A DNA stretch of 64,000 nt, from positions 116,816-180,815 of the forward strand of contig NZ_AMRM01000008.1 in assembly GCF_000300335.1 (NCBI RefSeq), written 5' to 3'. Under the pieces are notes generated by a model, which was not told the DNA's origin, did no database searches, and worked only from the letters and a program-made list of their open reading frames with translations. This DNA comes from Nitratireductor pacificus pht-3B (GTDB lineage: Bacteria; Pseudomonadota; Alphaproteobacteria; Rhizobiales; Rhizobiaceae). Shown piece after piece: positions 41,462 to 52,898 of the stretch. The translations under genes and the position numbers were made by a program. Position 1 is the stretch's first letter, and each line of letters begins with the position of its first letter.

Positions 41462-42100
41462 TTAGTCCGCCGCCGCGAAGTGAGCCATCTGGTCCGCATG
41501 TACTTTCCTGAAAGCCGGGCGGGCGGTGGCGCGCGCGATGTAGGCGCGGCAGGCGGGGTGCGCCGCCAGCCGGTCGAACCGGTCGACGAGGCGCAGCACG
41601 TCGGACATCGCGATGTCGGCGACGGAGAAGGAGCCGGCAAGCCACTCATTGCCCTCCAGTACCGGCTCCATGCGGTCGAGGCGGGCCGTCAGGAAGGTCT
41701 CGAAGAATTTTCGCTCAGGCGTATCCTCGGGAAAGCCGGAGAACACGAAAATCGCCCAGGGAAGGCTCGCCATCTCGACCGAATTCAGCGCCGCGAACAG
41801 CCATTCGACCACGGCGCTGCGACCCTCGGGGTCGGTCGGCATCAGCACCGTACTGCGCGTGCCCAGATGGTGCAGGATGGCGCCGCTCTCGAAGATGGAC
41901 AGGTCTCCGTCCCGCAGCCACGGCACCTGGGCGAAAGGCTGCTGCGCGAGATGCGCGGCGCCGCGCTCGCGGAACGGCGTGCTCTCGACGCGATAGGGCA
42001 GGCCGGCCTCTTCCAGCGCCCAGCGTATCCGCAGGTCGCGCACATAGCCGCGCGGCGGCTCGGGAACCCAGTCATAGGTGGTCAGGATCAGTTCGGCCAT
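41462..42100 (-). CDS. Glutathione S-transferase family protein
   Basis: A 212-residue cytosolic GST-like protein. The N-terminal thioredoxin-like domain shows LILTTYDWVPEPPRGYVRDLRIRWALEEAGLPYRVE and the cis-Pro VPWLRDGDLSIFESGAILHHLG (about 58-80, with the Glu-Ser glutathione contact). The C-terminal helical domain has LAGSFSVADIAMSDVLR (about 165). The ATG at 42100 follows a GGGAGAG SD. No neighbour reveals the substrate; the next gene (thiC) is divergent. Confidence 0.88.
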   Translation of the reverse strand: MAELILTTYDWVPEPPRGYVRDLRIRWALEEAGLPYRVESTPFRERGAAHLAQQPFAQVPWLRDGDLSIFESGAILHHLGTRSTVLMPTDPEGRSAVVEWLFAALNSVEMASLPWAIFVFSGFPEDTPERKFFETFLTARLDRMEPVLEGNEWLAGSFSVADIAMSDVLRLVDRFDRLAAHPACRAYIARATARPAFRKVHADQMAHFAAAD

Positions 42101-42246
42101 GCGCTCTCTCCCTTGAAGCCGCCCCTGTCTGTCTCGCGCCTTCGGGGACGCTACCCGAACCCGGCGATGAACGCGAGCCGCCGCCGCTTGCGGAGCGGGC
42201 ACTGTTGCGGCTTGACAAGCGCACCCCGCATCGCCCAATTTGCGGC

Positions 42247-42355
42247 CTCACCTGGGGGGTCCCGTCAAGGGGCTGAGATTCTGCTGGCGTGGTTTTCCAT
42301 GCAGCGCAGTGACCCGATGAACCTGATCCAGTTCACACTGGCGTAGGGATGGTGT
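42247..42355 (+). promoter_or_regulatory. TPP riboswitch (THI box)
   Basis: The two conserved halves are clear: GGGGGTCCC followed by AAGGGGCTGAGATT, and later GACCCGATGAACCTGATC with the closing ACTGGCGTAGGGA. It lies about 175 bases before thiC. Thiamin pyrophosphate binding is expected to repress the operon. Confidence 0.96.
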
Positions 42356-42372
42356 CGGCCTCGCGGGTCATT

Positions 42373-42392
42373 CCCCCATCGCAAGCGATGGG
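42373..42392 (+). promoter_or_regulatory. Hairpin in the thiC leader
   Basis: CCCCATCGCAAGCGATGGG folds into a short strong stem just after the riboswitch. It may be part of the expression platform; no U-run follows. Confidence 0.4.
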
Positions 42393-42460
42393 TGCGAATC
42401 CAGGCAAGATCAGCGAAGCTCTTCCTCCTCTCGACAAGAACTGGGTCTCCATTGCGTTGA

Positions 42461-44347
<1,887 letters not shown>

Positions 44348-44408
44348 GTCTGCCATGATCGGCAAGCCTGGCGCCGCGCACCCCCCCTACGTTCATGGGA
44401 GAAGCCTG

Positions 44409-45368
44409 ATGCATGTCCTCGTGAAAGGCGCCGGCGTTGCCGGGCTCACCCTCGCCCACGAACTGGCGGCGCGCGGCGTGCGGGTGACGGTCGCCGACAT
44501 CAGGCCCGATTCCTCCGGCAGCGCCTCATGGCTCGCCGGCGGCATGCTGGCGCCCTGGTGCGAGCGCGAAAGCGCCGAGGAGCCGGTGCTGACGCTTGGC
44601 CGGATGGCAGCCGACTGGTGGGATAACGCCCTGCCCGGCGAGGTCGTGCGCAACGGCACGCTGGTGGTGGCGCCGCCGCGCGATGCGGCCGAGCTTGCCC
44701 GGTTCGCCGCGCGAACGGGTGGGCATGAGCTGATCGACGGACCCGGCGTGGAAGCGCTGGAGCTGGATCTGGCGGGCCGCTTCCAGCGCGGGCTGTTCTT
44801 TCCCGGCGAGGCGCATCTCGACCCGCGCCGTGCGCTGACGGGTTTGCGCGAGAAGCTGGAAGCCATGGGCGTCGCGTTCCGTTTCGCAAGCGAAACGACG
44901 CTTTCCGCCGATCTGGAAGCCGATTGCACCGGAATGGCGGACGGCGATGCGGAGCTGCGCGGCGTGCGCGGAGAAATGCTCATCCTGCATGCGCCGGATG
45001 TGGCGCTGTCGCGCCCCGTACGGCTGCTGCACCCGCGCATTCCGGTCTATGTCGTGCCGCGCGCGGATCATCGTTTCATGGTCGGCGCGACGATGATCGA
45101 GAGCGAGGACACCGGTCCTGTCAGCGTTCGCTCGATGATGGAGCTTCTGAACGCCGCCTACAGCCTGCACCCGGCCTTTGCCGAGGCGAAGATCGTCGAG
45201 ACCGGCGTCGGCGTGCGCCCGGCCTATGCCGACAATCTGCCGCGCGTGACGCGGACCGGCCGCGGCGTCCGCGTCAACGGCCTCTACCGCCATGGCTTCC
45301 TGCTGTCGCCGGCCATGGCGCGGGAGGCGGCGGAGATGCTGCTCGGGGAAAAACTGCGATGCGCTTGA
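44409..45368 (+). CDS. thiO: Glycine oxidase ThiO
   Basis: FAD enzyme that oxidises glycine to the imine used for thiazole synthesis. 319 residues: FAD-binding VLVKGAGVAGLTLAHELAARGVRVTVAD at the start, GSASWLAGGMLAPWCERE (about 38-55), VYVVPRADHRFMVGATMIE (about 214) and VNGLYRHGFLLSPAMA near the end. I chose ATG 44409, preceded by GGGAGAAG; an in-frame ATG at 44355 would add 18 residues before the first strand. It lies between thiC and thiS. Confidence 0.93.
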   Translation: MHVLVKGAGVAGLTLAHELAARGVRVTVADIRPDSSGSASWLAGGMLAPWCERESAEEPVLTLGRMAADWWDNALPGEVVRNGTLVVAPPRDAAELARFAARTGGHELIDGPGVEALELDLAGRFQRGLFFPGEAHLDPRRALTGLREKLEAMGVAFRFASETTLSADLEADCTGMADGDAELRGVRGEMLILHAPDVALSRPVRLLHPRIPVYVVPRADHRFMVGATMIESEDTGPVSVRSMMELLNAAYSLHPAFAEAKIVETGVGVRPAYADNLPRVTRTGRGVRVNGLYRHGFLLSPAMAREAAEMLLGEKLRCA

Positions 45369-45421
45369 TGATTGGCGGCGGCCGGAAGGCCGCGCCAGGC
45401 GTGAGAGATGGAGATTGATGG

Positions 45422-45619
45422 ATGAAACTCCTGGTCAACGGCGAGGAACAATTCGTGGCGGCAACGACGCTGGCCGCGCTTCTCGATGAACTCGACTATG
45501 CGCCGGACTTCCTCGCAACGGCGCTGAACGGCGCGCTGGTGCCGGCGGCGGAACGGGGCGGCTGCGTGCTCGGCGAAGGCGACCGGATCGAGATCCTCGC
45601 GCCCATGCAGGGAGGCTGA
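45422..45619 (+). CDS. thiS: Sulfur carrier protein ThiS
   Basis: Ubiquitin-like carrier of the thiazole sulfur. 65 residues ending in the required Gly-Gly (APMQGG), which is adenylated and thiocarboxylated. [39 protein letters not shown] matches the family. It is 1 base before thiG, the usual coupling. thiF is not in this cluster. Confidence 0.96.
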   Translation: MKLLVNGEEQFVAATTLAALLDELDYAPDFLATALNGALVPAAERGGCVLGEGDRIEILAPMQGG

Positions 45620-45620
45620 G

Positions 45621-46394
45621 ATGCTTCGCGTCTATGGCGAGACCCTCTCCTCGCGCCTCTTTCTCGGTACGGCGCAATATCCCTCGCCTTCCGTCATGGC
45701 CGAAGCGGTGCGCGCTTCCGGCATCGACCTCGTCACGGTGTCCCTGCGCCGCGAGACGGCGGGCGGGCGCGCCGGCGGGCGTTTCTGGGAGCTGATCAAC
45801 GGGCTGGGCGTGCGCGTCCTGCCCAACACCGCCGGCTGTCACTCGGTCAAGGAGGCGGTCACCACCGCGCAGATGGCGCGGGAGCTTTTCGGCACCGACT
45901 GGATCAAGCTCGAGGTGATCGGCCATCACGACACGCTGCAGCCGGACGTCTTCGGCCTCGTGGAGGCCGCGCGCATCCTGTCCGCCGACGGCTTCAAGGT
46001 GTTCCCCTACACGACCGAGGATCTGGTGGTCGGCGACCGGCTGCTCGACGCCGGCTGTCAGGTGCTGATGCCCTGGTGTGCGCCGATCGGCTCGGCGCGC
46101 GGGCCGGCCAGCCCCGACGCGCTCAGCGCCTATCGCGCGCATTTCGCCGACATTCCGCTGGTCGTCGACGCGGGCCTGGGTCGTCCCTCGCATGCCGCGG
46201 CGGTCATGGAAATGGGCTTCGACGCGGTGCTGCTCAACACGGCGGTCGCGAAAGCGGGCAATCCCGTCGCCATGGCGGCGGCCTTCGCCGGCGCCGTCGA
46301 GGCGGGGCGGGCGGCGTTTCAGGCACAGCCGCTCGCGCCGCGCGACATGGCGGTTCCCTCTACGCCGGTCATCGGCAAGGCGGTGTTCGAATGA
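45621..46394 (+). CDS. thiG: Thiazole synthase ThiG
   Basis: Builds the thiazole phosphate from deoxyxylulose phosphate, the glycine imine and ThiS-thiocarboxylate. 257-residue TIM barrel: [46 protein letters not shown] (Lys of the Schiff base), [35 protein letters not shown] and [32 protein letters not shown]. The usual first strand is shorter than in E. coli but normal for this group. Its stop overlaps thiE (ATGA). Confidence 0.96.
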   Translation: MLRVYGETLSSRLFLGTAQYPSPSVMAEAVRASGIDLVTVSLRRETAGGRAGGRFWELINGLGVRVLPNTAGCHSVKEAVTTAQMARELFGTDWIKLEVIGHHDTLQPDVFGLVEAARILSADGFKVFPYTTEDLVVGDRLLDAGCQVLMPWCAPIGSARGPASPDALSAYRAHFADIPLVVDAGLGRPSHAAAVMEMGFDAVLLNTAVAKAGNPVAMAAAFAGAVEAGRAAFQAQPLAPRDMAVPSTPVIGKAVFE

Positions 46395-46996
46395 AGCTCG
46401 ATCCCTTCTACCTGATCGTCGACAGCGCCGCCTGGATCGCCCGGCTGGTGCCGCTCGGGGTCCGGCTGGTGCAGTTGCGCATCAAGGACATGGATCCTGT
46501 CGCGCTCGCCGGCGAGATCGCCGCGGCGAAGGCGGTCTGCGCGGCGCATGACTGCCAGCTCATCGTCAACGACCACTGGCGGCTGGCGATCGAGACGGGT
46601 TGCGACTTCGTGCATCTCGGTCAGGAGGATCTGGCGGAAGCCGATCTGCGGACCATCCGCGCCGCCGGGCTGAAGCTCGGCATCAGCACCCATGACGCGG
46701 CGGAACTGGCCACGGCGCTGGCGGCCCGTCCCGATTATGTGGCGCTCGGACCTGTCTACCCGACGATCCTCAAGAAGATGAAATGGACGCCGCAGGGTCT
46801 TGGCCGGCTGGCCGGCTGGCGCCGGGCGGTCGGCCGGCTGCCGCTCGTCGCCATCGGCGGGATGAATCTTGAGCGGCTGCCGGGCGTGTTCGCCGCCGGC
46901 GCCGACAGCGCGGCGGTCGTCACCGACATCACGCTGAACGCCGACCCCGAAGCGCGCACGCGCGAATGGCTGGCAGCCACCGCCCAATGGCGATGA
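46391..46996 (+). CDS. thiE: Thiamine phosphate synthase ThiE
   Basis: Joins the pyrimidine and thiazole halves to thiamin phosphate. 201-residue barrel: [91 protein letters not shown] and [28 protein letters not shown]. Start at ATG 46391, overlapping the thiG stop. Confidence 0.94.
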   Translation: MKLDPFYLIVDSAAWIARLVPLGVRLVQLRIKDMDPVALAGEIAAAKAVCAAHDCQLIVNDHWRLAIETGCDFVHLGQEDLAEADLRTIRAAGLKLGISTHDAAELATALAARPDYVALGPVYPTILKKMKWTPQGLGRLAGWRRAVGRLPLVAIGGMNLERLPGVFAAGADSAAVVTDITLNADPEARTREWLAATAQWR

Positions 46997-47745
46997 CCGC
47001 GCCGCATGTGCTGGTGGTGGCCGGCGCCGACTCCTCCGGGGGTGCCGGCATCGTGCGCGACATCGAGACCATTGCCGCCTTCGGCCTGCGCGCGTGCCTC
47101 GCCGTGACGGCGGTGACCGTGCAGACCCACAAGGCGGTGACGCGGAGCGAAACCTGCGCCGCCGACCTCGTGGAGGCGCAGATGCGCGCCGCGCTGGACG
47201 CCAACCGGGTGGCCGCGATCAAGATCGGCATGCTGGGCAGCGCGGCGAACGTCGAGGCGGTGGCGCGTGTCCTGGCCGACCATCCGGACGTGCCGGCGGT
47301 GCTCGACCCGGTGATCGCCGCCTCGTCCGGCCGGGCATTGCTGGCCGATGATGCGCTTGCGGCGCTGCGCACGCGGCTGGTGCCGCTCTGCGCGCTGGTG
47401 ACGCCGAACCTGCCGGAACTGGCGCTGCTGGCGGGGGGCAAGCCTGCAGACGACGATGCAAGGATACACGATCAGGCGGCAAGGCTGATCGGGGACGGCG
47501 CCGCGGCGGTGCTTGCCAAGGGCGGCCACCGGACAGGCGCGCGGGCGGTGGACATGCTCTTCCGCCGCGCCACGCCGCCATTGTGCTTCGAGGGACCGCG
47601 CCTCGTTGGGACGATGCGCGGTACCGGCTGCATGCTGGCAAGCGCCATCGCCGCCGGGCTTGCCAGCGGCAGCGGGCTGGAGGCGAGCATCGCGGCGGCG
47701 AAGACCCATGTGGCCGAGCGCTGGGAGAAGACCCCGGCAGGGTGA
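46987..47745 (+). CDS. thiD: Hydroxymethylpyrimidine kinase/phosphomethylpyrimidine kinase ThiD
   Basis: Phosphorylates the thiamin pyrimidine. 252 residues of the ribokinase-like fold: VLVVAGADSSGGAGIVRDIETIAAFGLRACLAVTAVTVQT at the start, KIGMLGSAANVEAVA, VLDPVIAASSGRALL, LVTPNLPELALLAG and the catalytic TMRGTGCMLASAIAAGLASG near residue 208. The start overlaps the thiE stop region (ATG 46987 or 46993). Last gene of the riboswitch operon. Confidence 0.93.
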   Translation: MAMTAPHVLVVAGADSSGGAGIVRDIETIAAFGLRACLAVTAVTVQTHKAVTRSETCAADLVEAQMRAALDANRVAAIKIGMLGSAANVEAVARVLADHPDVPAVLDPVIAASSGRALLADDALAALRTRLVPLCALVTPNLPELALLAGGKPADDDARIHDQAARLIGDGAAAVLAKGGHRTGARAVDMLFRRATPPLCFEGPRLVGTMRGTGCMLASAIAAGLASGSGLEASIAAAKTHVAERWEKTPAG

Positions 47746-47759
47746 TGAGGGGCGTTCGA

Positions 47760-47781
47760 CAACGGCCCTGAAGCCCCGTTG
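47760..47781. terminator. Weak hairpin between convergent thiD and the deacetylase gene
   Basis: CAACGG and CCGTTG pair with a 10-base GC-rich loop in the 57-base gap between the convergent stops. No T-run on either strand. Confidence 0.35.
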
Positions 47782-47802
47782 CCGTCTCACGTGCGTTCGC
47801 GC

Positions 47803-48840
47803 TCAGGCGGGGACGTTGAGCGCGTCGCGGCAGGTGGTCAGGAAGATCTCCGCATTATCGGCGAGCGACGGCCCGAGATAGCCGCCTTCCTGGATCAGCG
47901 CCGTCGGCAGGCCGAGGCCGGCGATCCTGCGCGCCATGGCGGCAAAGCCCGTGCCGGTCATCTGCAATTCCGAGAGCGGATCGTCGGCGGCCATGTCGAA
48001 GCCCAGCGAGACGACCAGCGCGCCCGGATCGAACGCCTTCAGCGCCGTGATCCCCTCCTCGAAACGGGCGAGGATCGCCGCCTCATCGGAGCCGGGCGTC
48101 ATGCACAGGTTCAGCGTCGCGCCTTCGCCCTCGCCCTCGCCGCGCTCGTCCTCGTAGCCGAGATAATAGGTCGGATAGGTGGAAGGGTCCGTGTGCAGTG
48201 AGCAGACGAACACGTCGCCGCGCTCATAGAAGATGTCCAGCGTGCCGTTGCCGGTATGGGTGTCGATGTCGAGCACCGCCACCCTGCCGAAATGCCCCGC
48301 GAGATGATGGGCCGCGATGGCGGCGTTGTTGAAGACGCAGAAGCCGTTCGATCCGTTCGAAAGCGCGTGGTGGCCCGGCGGGCGGCAGAGGCCGTAGACC
48401 GTGCGCTCGCCGGTTCTCACGCGTTCCGCCGTCTCCAGCGCCGTCTGCGCCGACCAGTAGGCGGCGCTCCACAGCCCTTCGGTCAGCGGCACGGACGTAT
48501 CGGTCGCCCACCAGCCGATCTGCCCGAAGATCGAGCGGGAGGGCCGTCCGCGCCGTCCGCCCGGGTGGCAATTGGGGATCGGCTCCTGCTCCGGCGCCTC
48601 GGCGCGCCAGCGCTGGTAGGCGTCCTTCCAGAAATCGACATAGCCCGCTTCGTGCACGGCCTTGATGGGCGCTTCGCCGAAGTCGCGCGGCGCCTCGACC
48701 GGGAAGCCGTTGCGCAGGAGCATGTCGCGCAGCAGGATGGCGCGCTCGGCCTGCTCGGGATGCGGGATATAGGCGCCGCGCCGGAAGTATCGCTCCGGTG
48801 CGTGCAGCAACTGCCGCTCGTCGAAAATCGCCTTCAGCAT
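47803..48840 (-). CDS. Histone deacetylase-family / acetylpolyamine amidohydrolase-like protein
   Basis: A 345-residue zinc amidohydrolase that removes acetyl groups from small amines. Family marks: start FDERQLLHAPERYFRRGAYIPHPEQAERA, GLCRPPGHHALSNGSNGFCVFNNAAIAA (catalytic His-His, about 151-178), zinc ligands Asp and His in LDIDTHTGNGTLDIFYERGDVFVCSLH (about 190), and SLGFDMAADDPLSELQMTGTGF with the third ligand Asp. Unusually, the residue after the zinc His is Thr (DTHTGNGT), where the family normally has a second His. EGGYL closes the site. Substrate unknown. Confidence 0.88.
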   Translation of the reverse strand: MLKAIFDERQLLHAPERYFRRGAYIPHPEQAERAILLRDMLLRNGFPVEAPRDFGEAPIKAVHEAGYVDFWKDAYQRWRAEAPEQEPIPNCHPGGRRGRPSRSIFGQIGWWATDTSVPLTEGLWSAAYWSAQTALETAERVRTGERTVYGLCRPPGHHALSNGSNGFCVFNNAAIAAHHLAGHFGRVAVLDIDTHTGNGTLDIFYERGDVFVCSLHTDPSTYPTYYLGYEDERGEGEGEGATLNLCMTPGSDEAAILARFEEGITALKAFDPGALVVSLGFDMAADDPLSELQMTGTGFAAMARRIAGLGLPTALIQEGGYLGPSLADNAEIFLTTCRDALNVPA

Positions 48841-49156
48841 CGGGCGTCGCTCCTCCGGTTTCGCTCATGACATGGGCGTGGCCGGATCACGCGGGCCACC
48901 TGGGAGCAGGCTAGAGCATCGCACCGAAAAGTGGAACTCGGTTCTCTGCTGGTCCTGGCGCTCCTGGTCGCTCGGATGCGCTTGATCTCGACATAGTGAG
49001 CCGGCTGTGTCAGCTTGCGATTCGCGGCGGACCGTCTGGGCAACCGCAGGGCCGGCACTCAGGCAATGCCTTCACGCGTGGAGGCGCCGGCCCACTATCG
49101 TATCCTGCGGTCAGGCGAGATCGCCTGACCTCCGCAGGGTTGCGAGAGACGACGCG
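48841..49156. other. Intergenic region with repeat fragments
   Basis: No gene seen. At about 48912-48945, AGAGCATCGCACCGAAAAGTGG is followed by a pairing GAACTCGGTTC; this sequence type is a widespread intergenic repeat in rhizobia (from memory). At 49104-49138 lies a strong hairpin listed separately. Confidence 0.5.
49104..49138 (-). terminator. Hairpin downstream of the DUF4168 gene
   Basis: CCTGCGG plus TCAGGCGA (49104-49118) pair with TCGCCTGA and CCGCAGG (49121-49138) with a small bulge, 19 bases after the minus-strand DUF4168 stop. No U-run. Confidence 0.55.
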
Positions 49157-49561
49157 TCAGTTCTTCGGCTGGGCGGCCTGTCCGATCATGCCGTTCAGTT
49201 TCTGCGCCAGTGCTTCATCTGTCTGCGCCGACTCGATGATCTTGTTGTACTCGTCGACCGAAATGCCGTCGGTCTGCGAGACGGCCTGCTCCATCTTCTG
49301 CGAGGCCTCGGTCTGGATCTTCTGCTTCTCGTCTTCGGACGGCGCTTCGCGGAAGCGCTGCGTGTACTGGTCCTTGACGTCGCTGACGGCCAGGAAAGCG
49401 ACGGTGAAGGCTTCGAGCTTCTGGTCGTCGAATGTCTGGGACTGCACCGCGGGAGGTGTCGCCGGCGCGGCGTCCTGCGCAAAGACGGGGCTGACGAGCG
49501 CAGCGCCCAGAGCGATGCCGAGCGTGGCGGCGAGCGTGCGCGGGGTCTTGCGTAGAATCAT
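49157..49561 (-). CDS. DUF4168 domain exported protein
   Basis: A 134-residue protein with a signal peptide (LAATLGIALGAALVSPVFA/QDAAPA). The mature part is a charged helical domain of the DUF4168 type: FDDQKLEAFTVAFLAVSDVKDQYTQRFREAPSEDEKQKIQTEASQKMEQAVSQTDGISVDEYNKIIESAQTDEALAQKLNGMI. Function unknown; members are periplasmic and often stress-induced. Monocistronic, lying between the deacetylase and the RND genes on the same strand. Confidence 0.85.
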   Translation of the reverse strand: MILRKTPRTLAATLGIALGAALVSPVFAQDAAPATPPAVQSQTFDDQKLEAFTVAFLAVSDVKDQYTQRFREAPSEDEKQKIQTEASQKMEQAVSQTDGISVDEYNKIIESAQTDEALAQKLNGMIGQAAQPKN

Positions 49562-49811
49562 CGTGTCGTTCCTTTCGCTTCAATGTCGGTCAGGCCCAAA
49601 CCCGGACATATCCCGGGCGCAACCGACGCGAAGAATGTGGCGGAAAGGGAAGCCGGCCGGCGAGACCGCGATCAATTCGGATTGCTCGGCAAAACAAAAA
49701 ATGACGGAAGGTCCTTCTCCCTGCCTCCCGTCTTCCGATGCCGCACGCAAGAAAAAGGGCCCCGCGCGGCGGAGCCCTCTTTCATTCCATCAGGACGACG
49801 GTGTCGGCAGC

Positions 49812-52800
49812 CTATTCCGCGGCCGGTGTCGGCGGCGCGTTTCCGACCGGGTAGTCGTCTTCCTCGTGCGCGACTTTTTCCTTCGAGATGAAGGTGTAGA
49901 ACATCGGCACCACGAACAGCGTGAAGCATGTGCCGATGATCAGGCCGGTGAAGATGACGAGGCCCATCGAGTAGCGCGCCGCGGCGCCGGCGCCATCTGC
50001 CAGGATCAGCGGAACGACGCCCAGCGACATGGCGGCTGTCGTCATCAGGATCGGCCGCAGACGCACCTTGGCCGAGGCGATGATCGCCTCGACGCGGCCC
50101 ATGCCGTGCTCCTCGCGCTGCTGGTTGGCGAACTCGACCATCAGGATGCCGTGCTTGGTGATCAGGCCGATCAGCGTGATCAGGCCGACCTGCGTATAGA
50201 TGTTCAGCGTCGATAGGCCGAGATTGAGCGGCAGCACGGCGCCGAAGATCGACAGGGGCACGGTCATCATGATGATCAGCGGATCGCGGAAGCTCTCGAA
50301 CTGTGCCGCCAGCACCAGGTAGATGACGATCACGGCAAGTGCGAAGGCGATCAGGATCGTGCTGCCCTGCTCCACCTCGAGGCGGGACTGGCCCGAATAC
50401 TCGATGAAGAAGCCGTCCGGCATGGCGCTTCGGGCGATGTCCTCGATCACCGCAAGACCGGTGCCGGTGGAAACGCCCGGAACCGGCAGCGCCGCGATCG
50501 TGGCGGAGTTGAGCTGGTTGAACTGCTCGATGGCCGCCGCCGTCACGCCGGTGGAGATCGTGACCACCGCCGAAAGCGGCACCATCTCGCCGGTCGTGCT
50601 GCGAACGAAGAAGTCGCCGAGCCGCTCGGGATTCTCGCGATACTCCTCCGGCACCTGCATGATGATGTCGTAGCTGTTGGAATCGCGGTCGAACTGGGCG
50701 ATCGCGCCGCCGCCGACCAGCAGGCTGAGCGTCGTGCCGACATCGCTGATCGGCAGGTTCAGCGCGGCGGCCCGGTCGCGATCGACCGTCACCACCACCT
50801 GCTGCGCGTTGTAGGCGAGCGAGTTCTGCACGACGATGAAGCGGCCGGTGGCCTGGGCCTCTTCCTTGATCTTCTCGGCCACCTCGAACACGCGGCTGGA
50901 ATCGCTGGTGGACTGGATGACGAGCGAGATCGGCAGGCCGCCGCCGGCGCCCGGCAGGGAGGGCGGAGCGAAGACCAGCGCCTCGACGCCGGCGATCTTC
51001 GACAGGCGCGCCTGGATGTCCTGCTGGATCTCCTTCTGCGGCCGGTCGCGATCCGCCCAATCCTTGAAGGCCCAGAGAGCGATGCCGGAATTGGTCTGTC
51101 CGCCGAAGCCGACGATGGAGAAATTGGCCTTCAGCTCCGGCAGGTCCTTGGTCAGCTCGCGCATCTGGTCGGTGTAGAGCTTCGTGTAGTCGCTCGTCGC
51201 ATAGGGGGGCGCGGTGATCAGCGAGAACAGGGCGCCCTCGTCCTCCTCCGGCGCCAGTTCGCTCGACGTGTTCATGAACATGAAGCCCGTCAGGCCGATC
51301 AGCACCAGGACGACAAGCAGCGTCACCGGACGATACTTCAGCGACCCGCCCACCATGCGCTCGTAGAAATTCGCCAGCCGGTCGAAGGCCCGGTCGACGA
51401 AGATCTGGAACCGGCTGTGATTGCCGCGTTGCAGGATGCGGGCGGACATCATCGGCGTGATGGTCAGCGCGACGATGCCGGAAATGACCACGGCGCCGGC
51501 GAGCGTCATGGCGAACTCGCGGAACAGCGAGCCCGTCAGGCCGCCCGTGAAGGCCAGCGGCGCGAACACGGCGGCAAGCGTGATCGTCATGGCGACGACC
51601 GGACCGGTGATCTCCTTCATGCCGACGAAGGCGGCCTTGCGCGGCGACAGGCCTTCCTCGATGTGGCGGTGGATGTTCTCCACCACGACGATGGCGTCAT
51701 CCACCACCAGGCCGATGGCGAGCACCATGGCCAGCAACGACAGGAGGTTGATGGAGTAGCCGAGCGTGAACAGGACGAAACACACGCCGATCAGGGACAG
51801 CGGGATCGTGACGATGGGCATCAGCACCGAGCGGAACGACCCCAGGAACAGCAGGATGATGACGACCACGATGGCGACCGCCTCGGCGATCGTCTTGAAC
51901 ACCTCGTCGATCGAGGCGCTGATGGAATCGGTGGCGTCGTAGAGCAGCTCGATCTGCATGCCCTCGGGCAGGCTTCCCTGGATCGAAGGCAGCTCCTCGG
52001 TCACCGCGCCGGCCACGTCGAGCGGATTGGCGCCCGGGGTCGGGAACACGCCGATGAAGGTGCCCGGCTGCCCGTTGAAGTTGACCACCATGTCGGTGCT
52101 CTCGGCGGCAAGTTCGACTTCCGCCACGTCGCGCAGGCGCACCACCTCGTCGCCCGACGCCTTGATCGGCAGCGCGCCGAAGGCTTCCGGCGTCTGCAGG
52201 GTCGACTGCATGGTGATCGCGTAGGTGACGTACTCGTTCTTGGTCTTGCCGGGAGCGGCGAGGAAGTTCGACGCCCGGATGCCGGCCAGCACCTCGGCGG
52301 CGGTCAGTTTGCGCGCCGCGAGCCGGACCGGGTCGATCCACACGCGCATCGAGTAGTTCGCCGCGCCGATGACCTGCACCTCGGCGACGCCGGGAATGGT
52401 CGACATGCGCGGACGGATGACGCGTTCGATGTACTCGGTGAGCTGCTCGCCGGTCATGTTCGGGTTCTGCATCGCCAGATACATGGTGGCGAACTGCATG
52501 CCCGTGCCCTTGACGATGGTCGGGTCCTTGGCATCCGCCGGCAGCTGGCTGCGCACCTGCTGGACCTTGGACATGACCTCGGTCAGCGCCACGTCGGGAT
52601 TCGAGCCGAGGCGCATCTGCACGCTCACCGTGCTGGCCGACGGCCGGCTCTGCGAGGTGACGTAGTCGACATTCTCCGTGGTCGCCACCGCCGCCGAGAT
52701 CGGCGCGGTGATGAAGCCCTGGATCAGGTCGGCGCTCGCGCCCGGATAGACCGTGGTGACGGTGATCACCGTTTCCTCGACTTCCGGATACTGGCGGACC

Positions 52801-52898
52801 TGCAGGTTGAACAGGCCCTGGAAGCCGAGAAGGAGGATGAGCAACGCCAGGACGGTCGACAGGACCGGCCGGCGGATGAAGATGTCGGAGAAGCTCAT
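49812..52898 (-). CDS. RND efflux transporter, inner-membrane pump
   Basis: A 1028-residue proton-driven AcrB-type pump. It starts MSFSDIFIRRPVLSTVLALLILLLGFQGLF, typical of the family, has 12 helices, and in helix 4 the relay AMVLAIGLVVDDAIVVVENIHRHIEEG with the two essential Asp (about 405). The periplasmic loop includes PGNPTTTE-like VVNFNGQPGTFIGVFPTPGANPLDV. It overlaps the adaptor stop by four bases (ATGA). No outer-membrane TolC-like gene follows, so it must use a channel from elsewhere. Substrate unknown. A divergent TetR regulator lies beyond the adaptor. Confidence 0.95.
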   Translation of the reverse strand: MSFSDIFIRRPVLSTVLALLILLLGFQGLFNLQVRQYPEVEETVITVTTVYPGASADLIQGFITAPISAAVATTENVDYVTSQSRPSASTVSVQMRLGSNPDVALTEVMSKVQQVRSQLPADAKDPTIVKGTGMQFATMYLAMQNPNMTGEQLTEYIERVIRPRMSTIPGVAEVQVIGAANYSMRVWIDPVRLAARKLTAAEVLAGIRASNFLAAPGKTKNEYVTYAITMQSTLQTPEAFGALPIKASGDEVVRLRDVAEVELAAESTDMVVNFNGQPGTFIGVFPTPGANPLDVAGAVTEELPSIQGSLPEGMQIELLYDATDSISASIDEVFKTIAEAVAIVVVIILLFLGSFRSVLMPIVTIPLSLIGVCFVLFTLGYSINLLSLLAMVLAIGLVVDDAIVVVENIHRHIEEGLSPRKAAFVGMKEITGPVVAMTITLAAVFAPLAFTGGLTGSLFREFAMTLAGAVVISGIVALTITPMMSARILQRGNHSRFQIFVDRAFDRLANFYERMVGGSLKYRPVTLLVVLVLIGLTGFMFMNTSSELAPEEDEGALFSLITAPPYATSDYTKLYTDQMRELTKDLPELKANFSIVGFGGQTNSGIALWAFKDWADRDRPQKEIQQDIQARLSKIAGVEALVFAPPSLPGAGGGLPISLVIQSTSDSSRVFEVAEKIKEEAQATGRFIVVQNSLAYNAQQVVVTVDRDRAAALNLPISDVGTTLSLLVGGGAIAQFDRDSNSYDIIMQVPEEYRENPERLGDFFVRSTTGEMVPLSAVVTISTGVTAAAIEQFNQLNSATIAALPVPGVSTGTGLAVIEDIARSAMPDGFFIEYSGQSRLEVEQGSTILIAFALAVIVIYLVLAAQFESFRDPLIIMMTVPLSIFGAVLPLNLGLSTLNIYTQVGLITLIGLITKHGILMVEFANQQREEHGMGRVEAIIASAKVRLRPILMTTAAMSLGVVPLILADGAGAAARYSMGLVIFTGLIIGTCFTLFVVPMFYTFISKEKVAHEEDDYPVGNAPPTPAAE

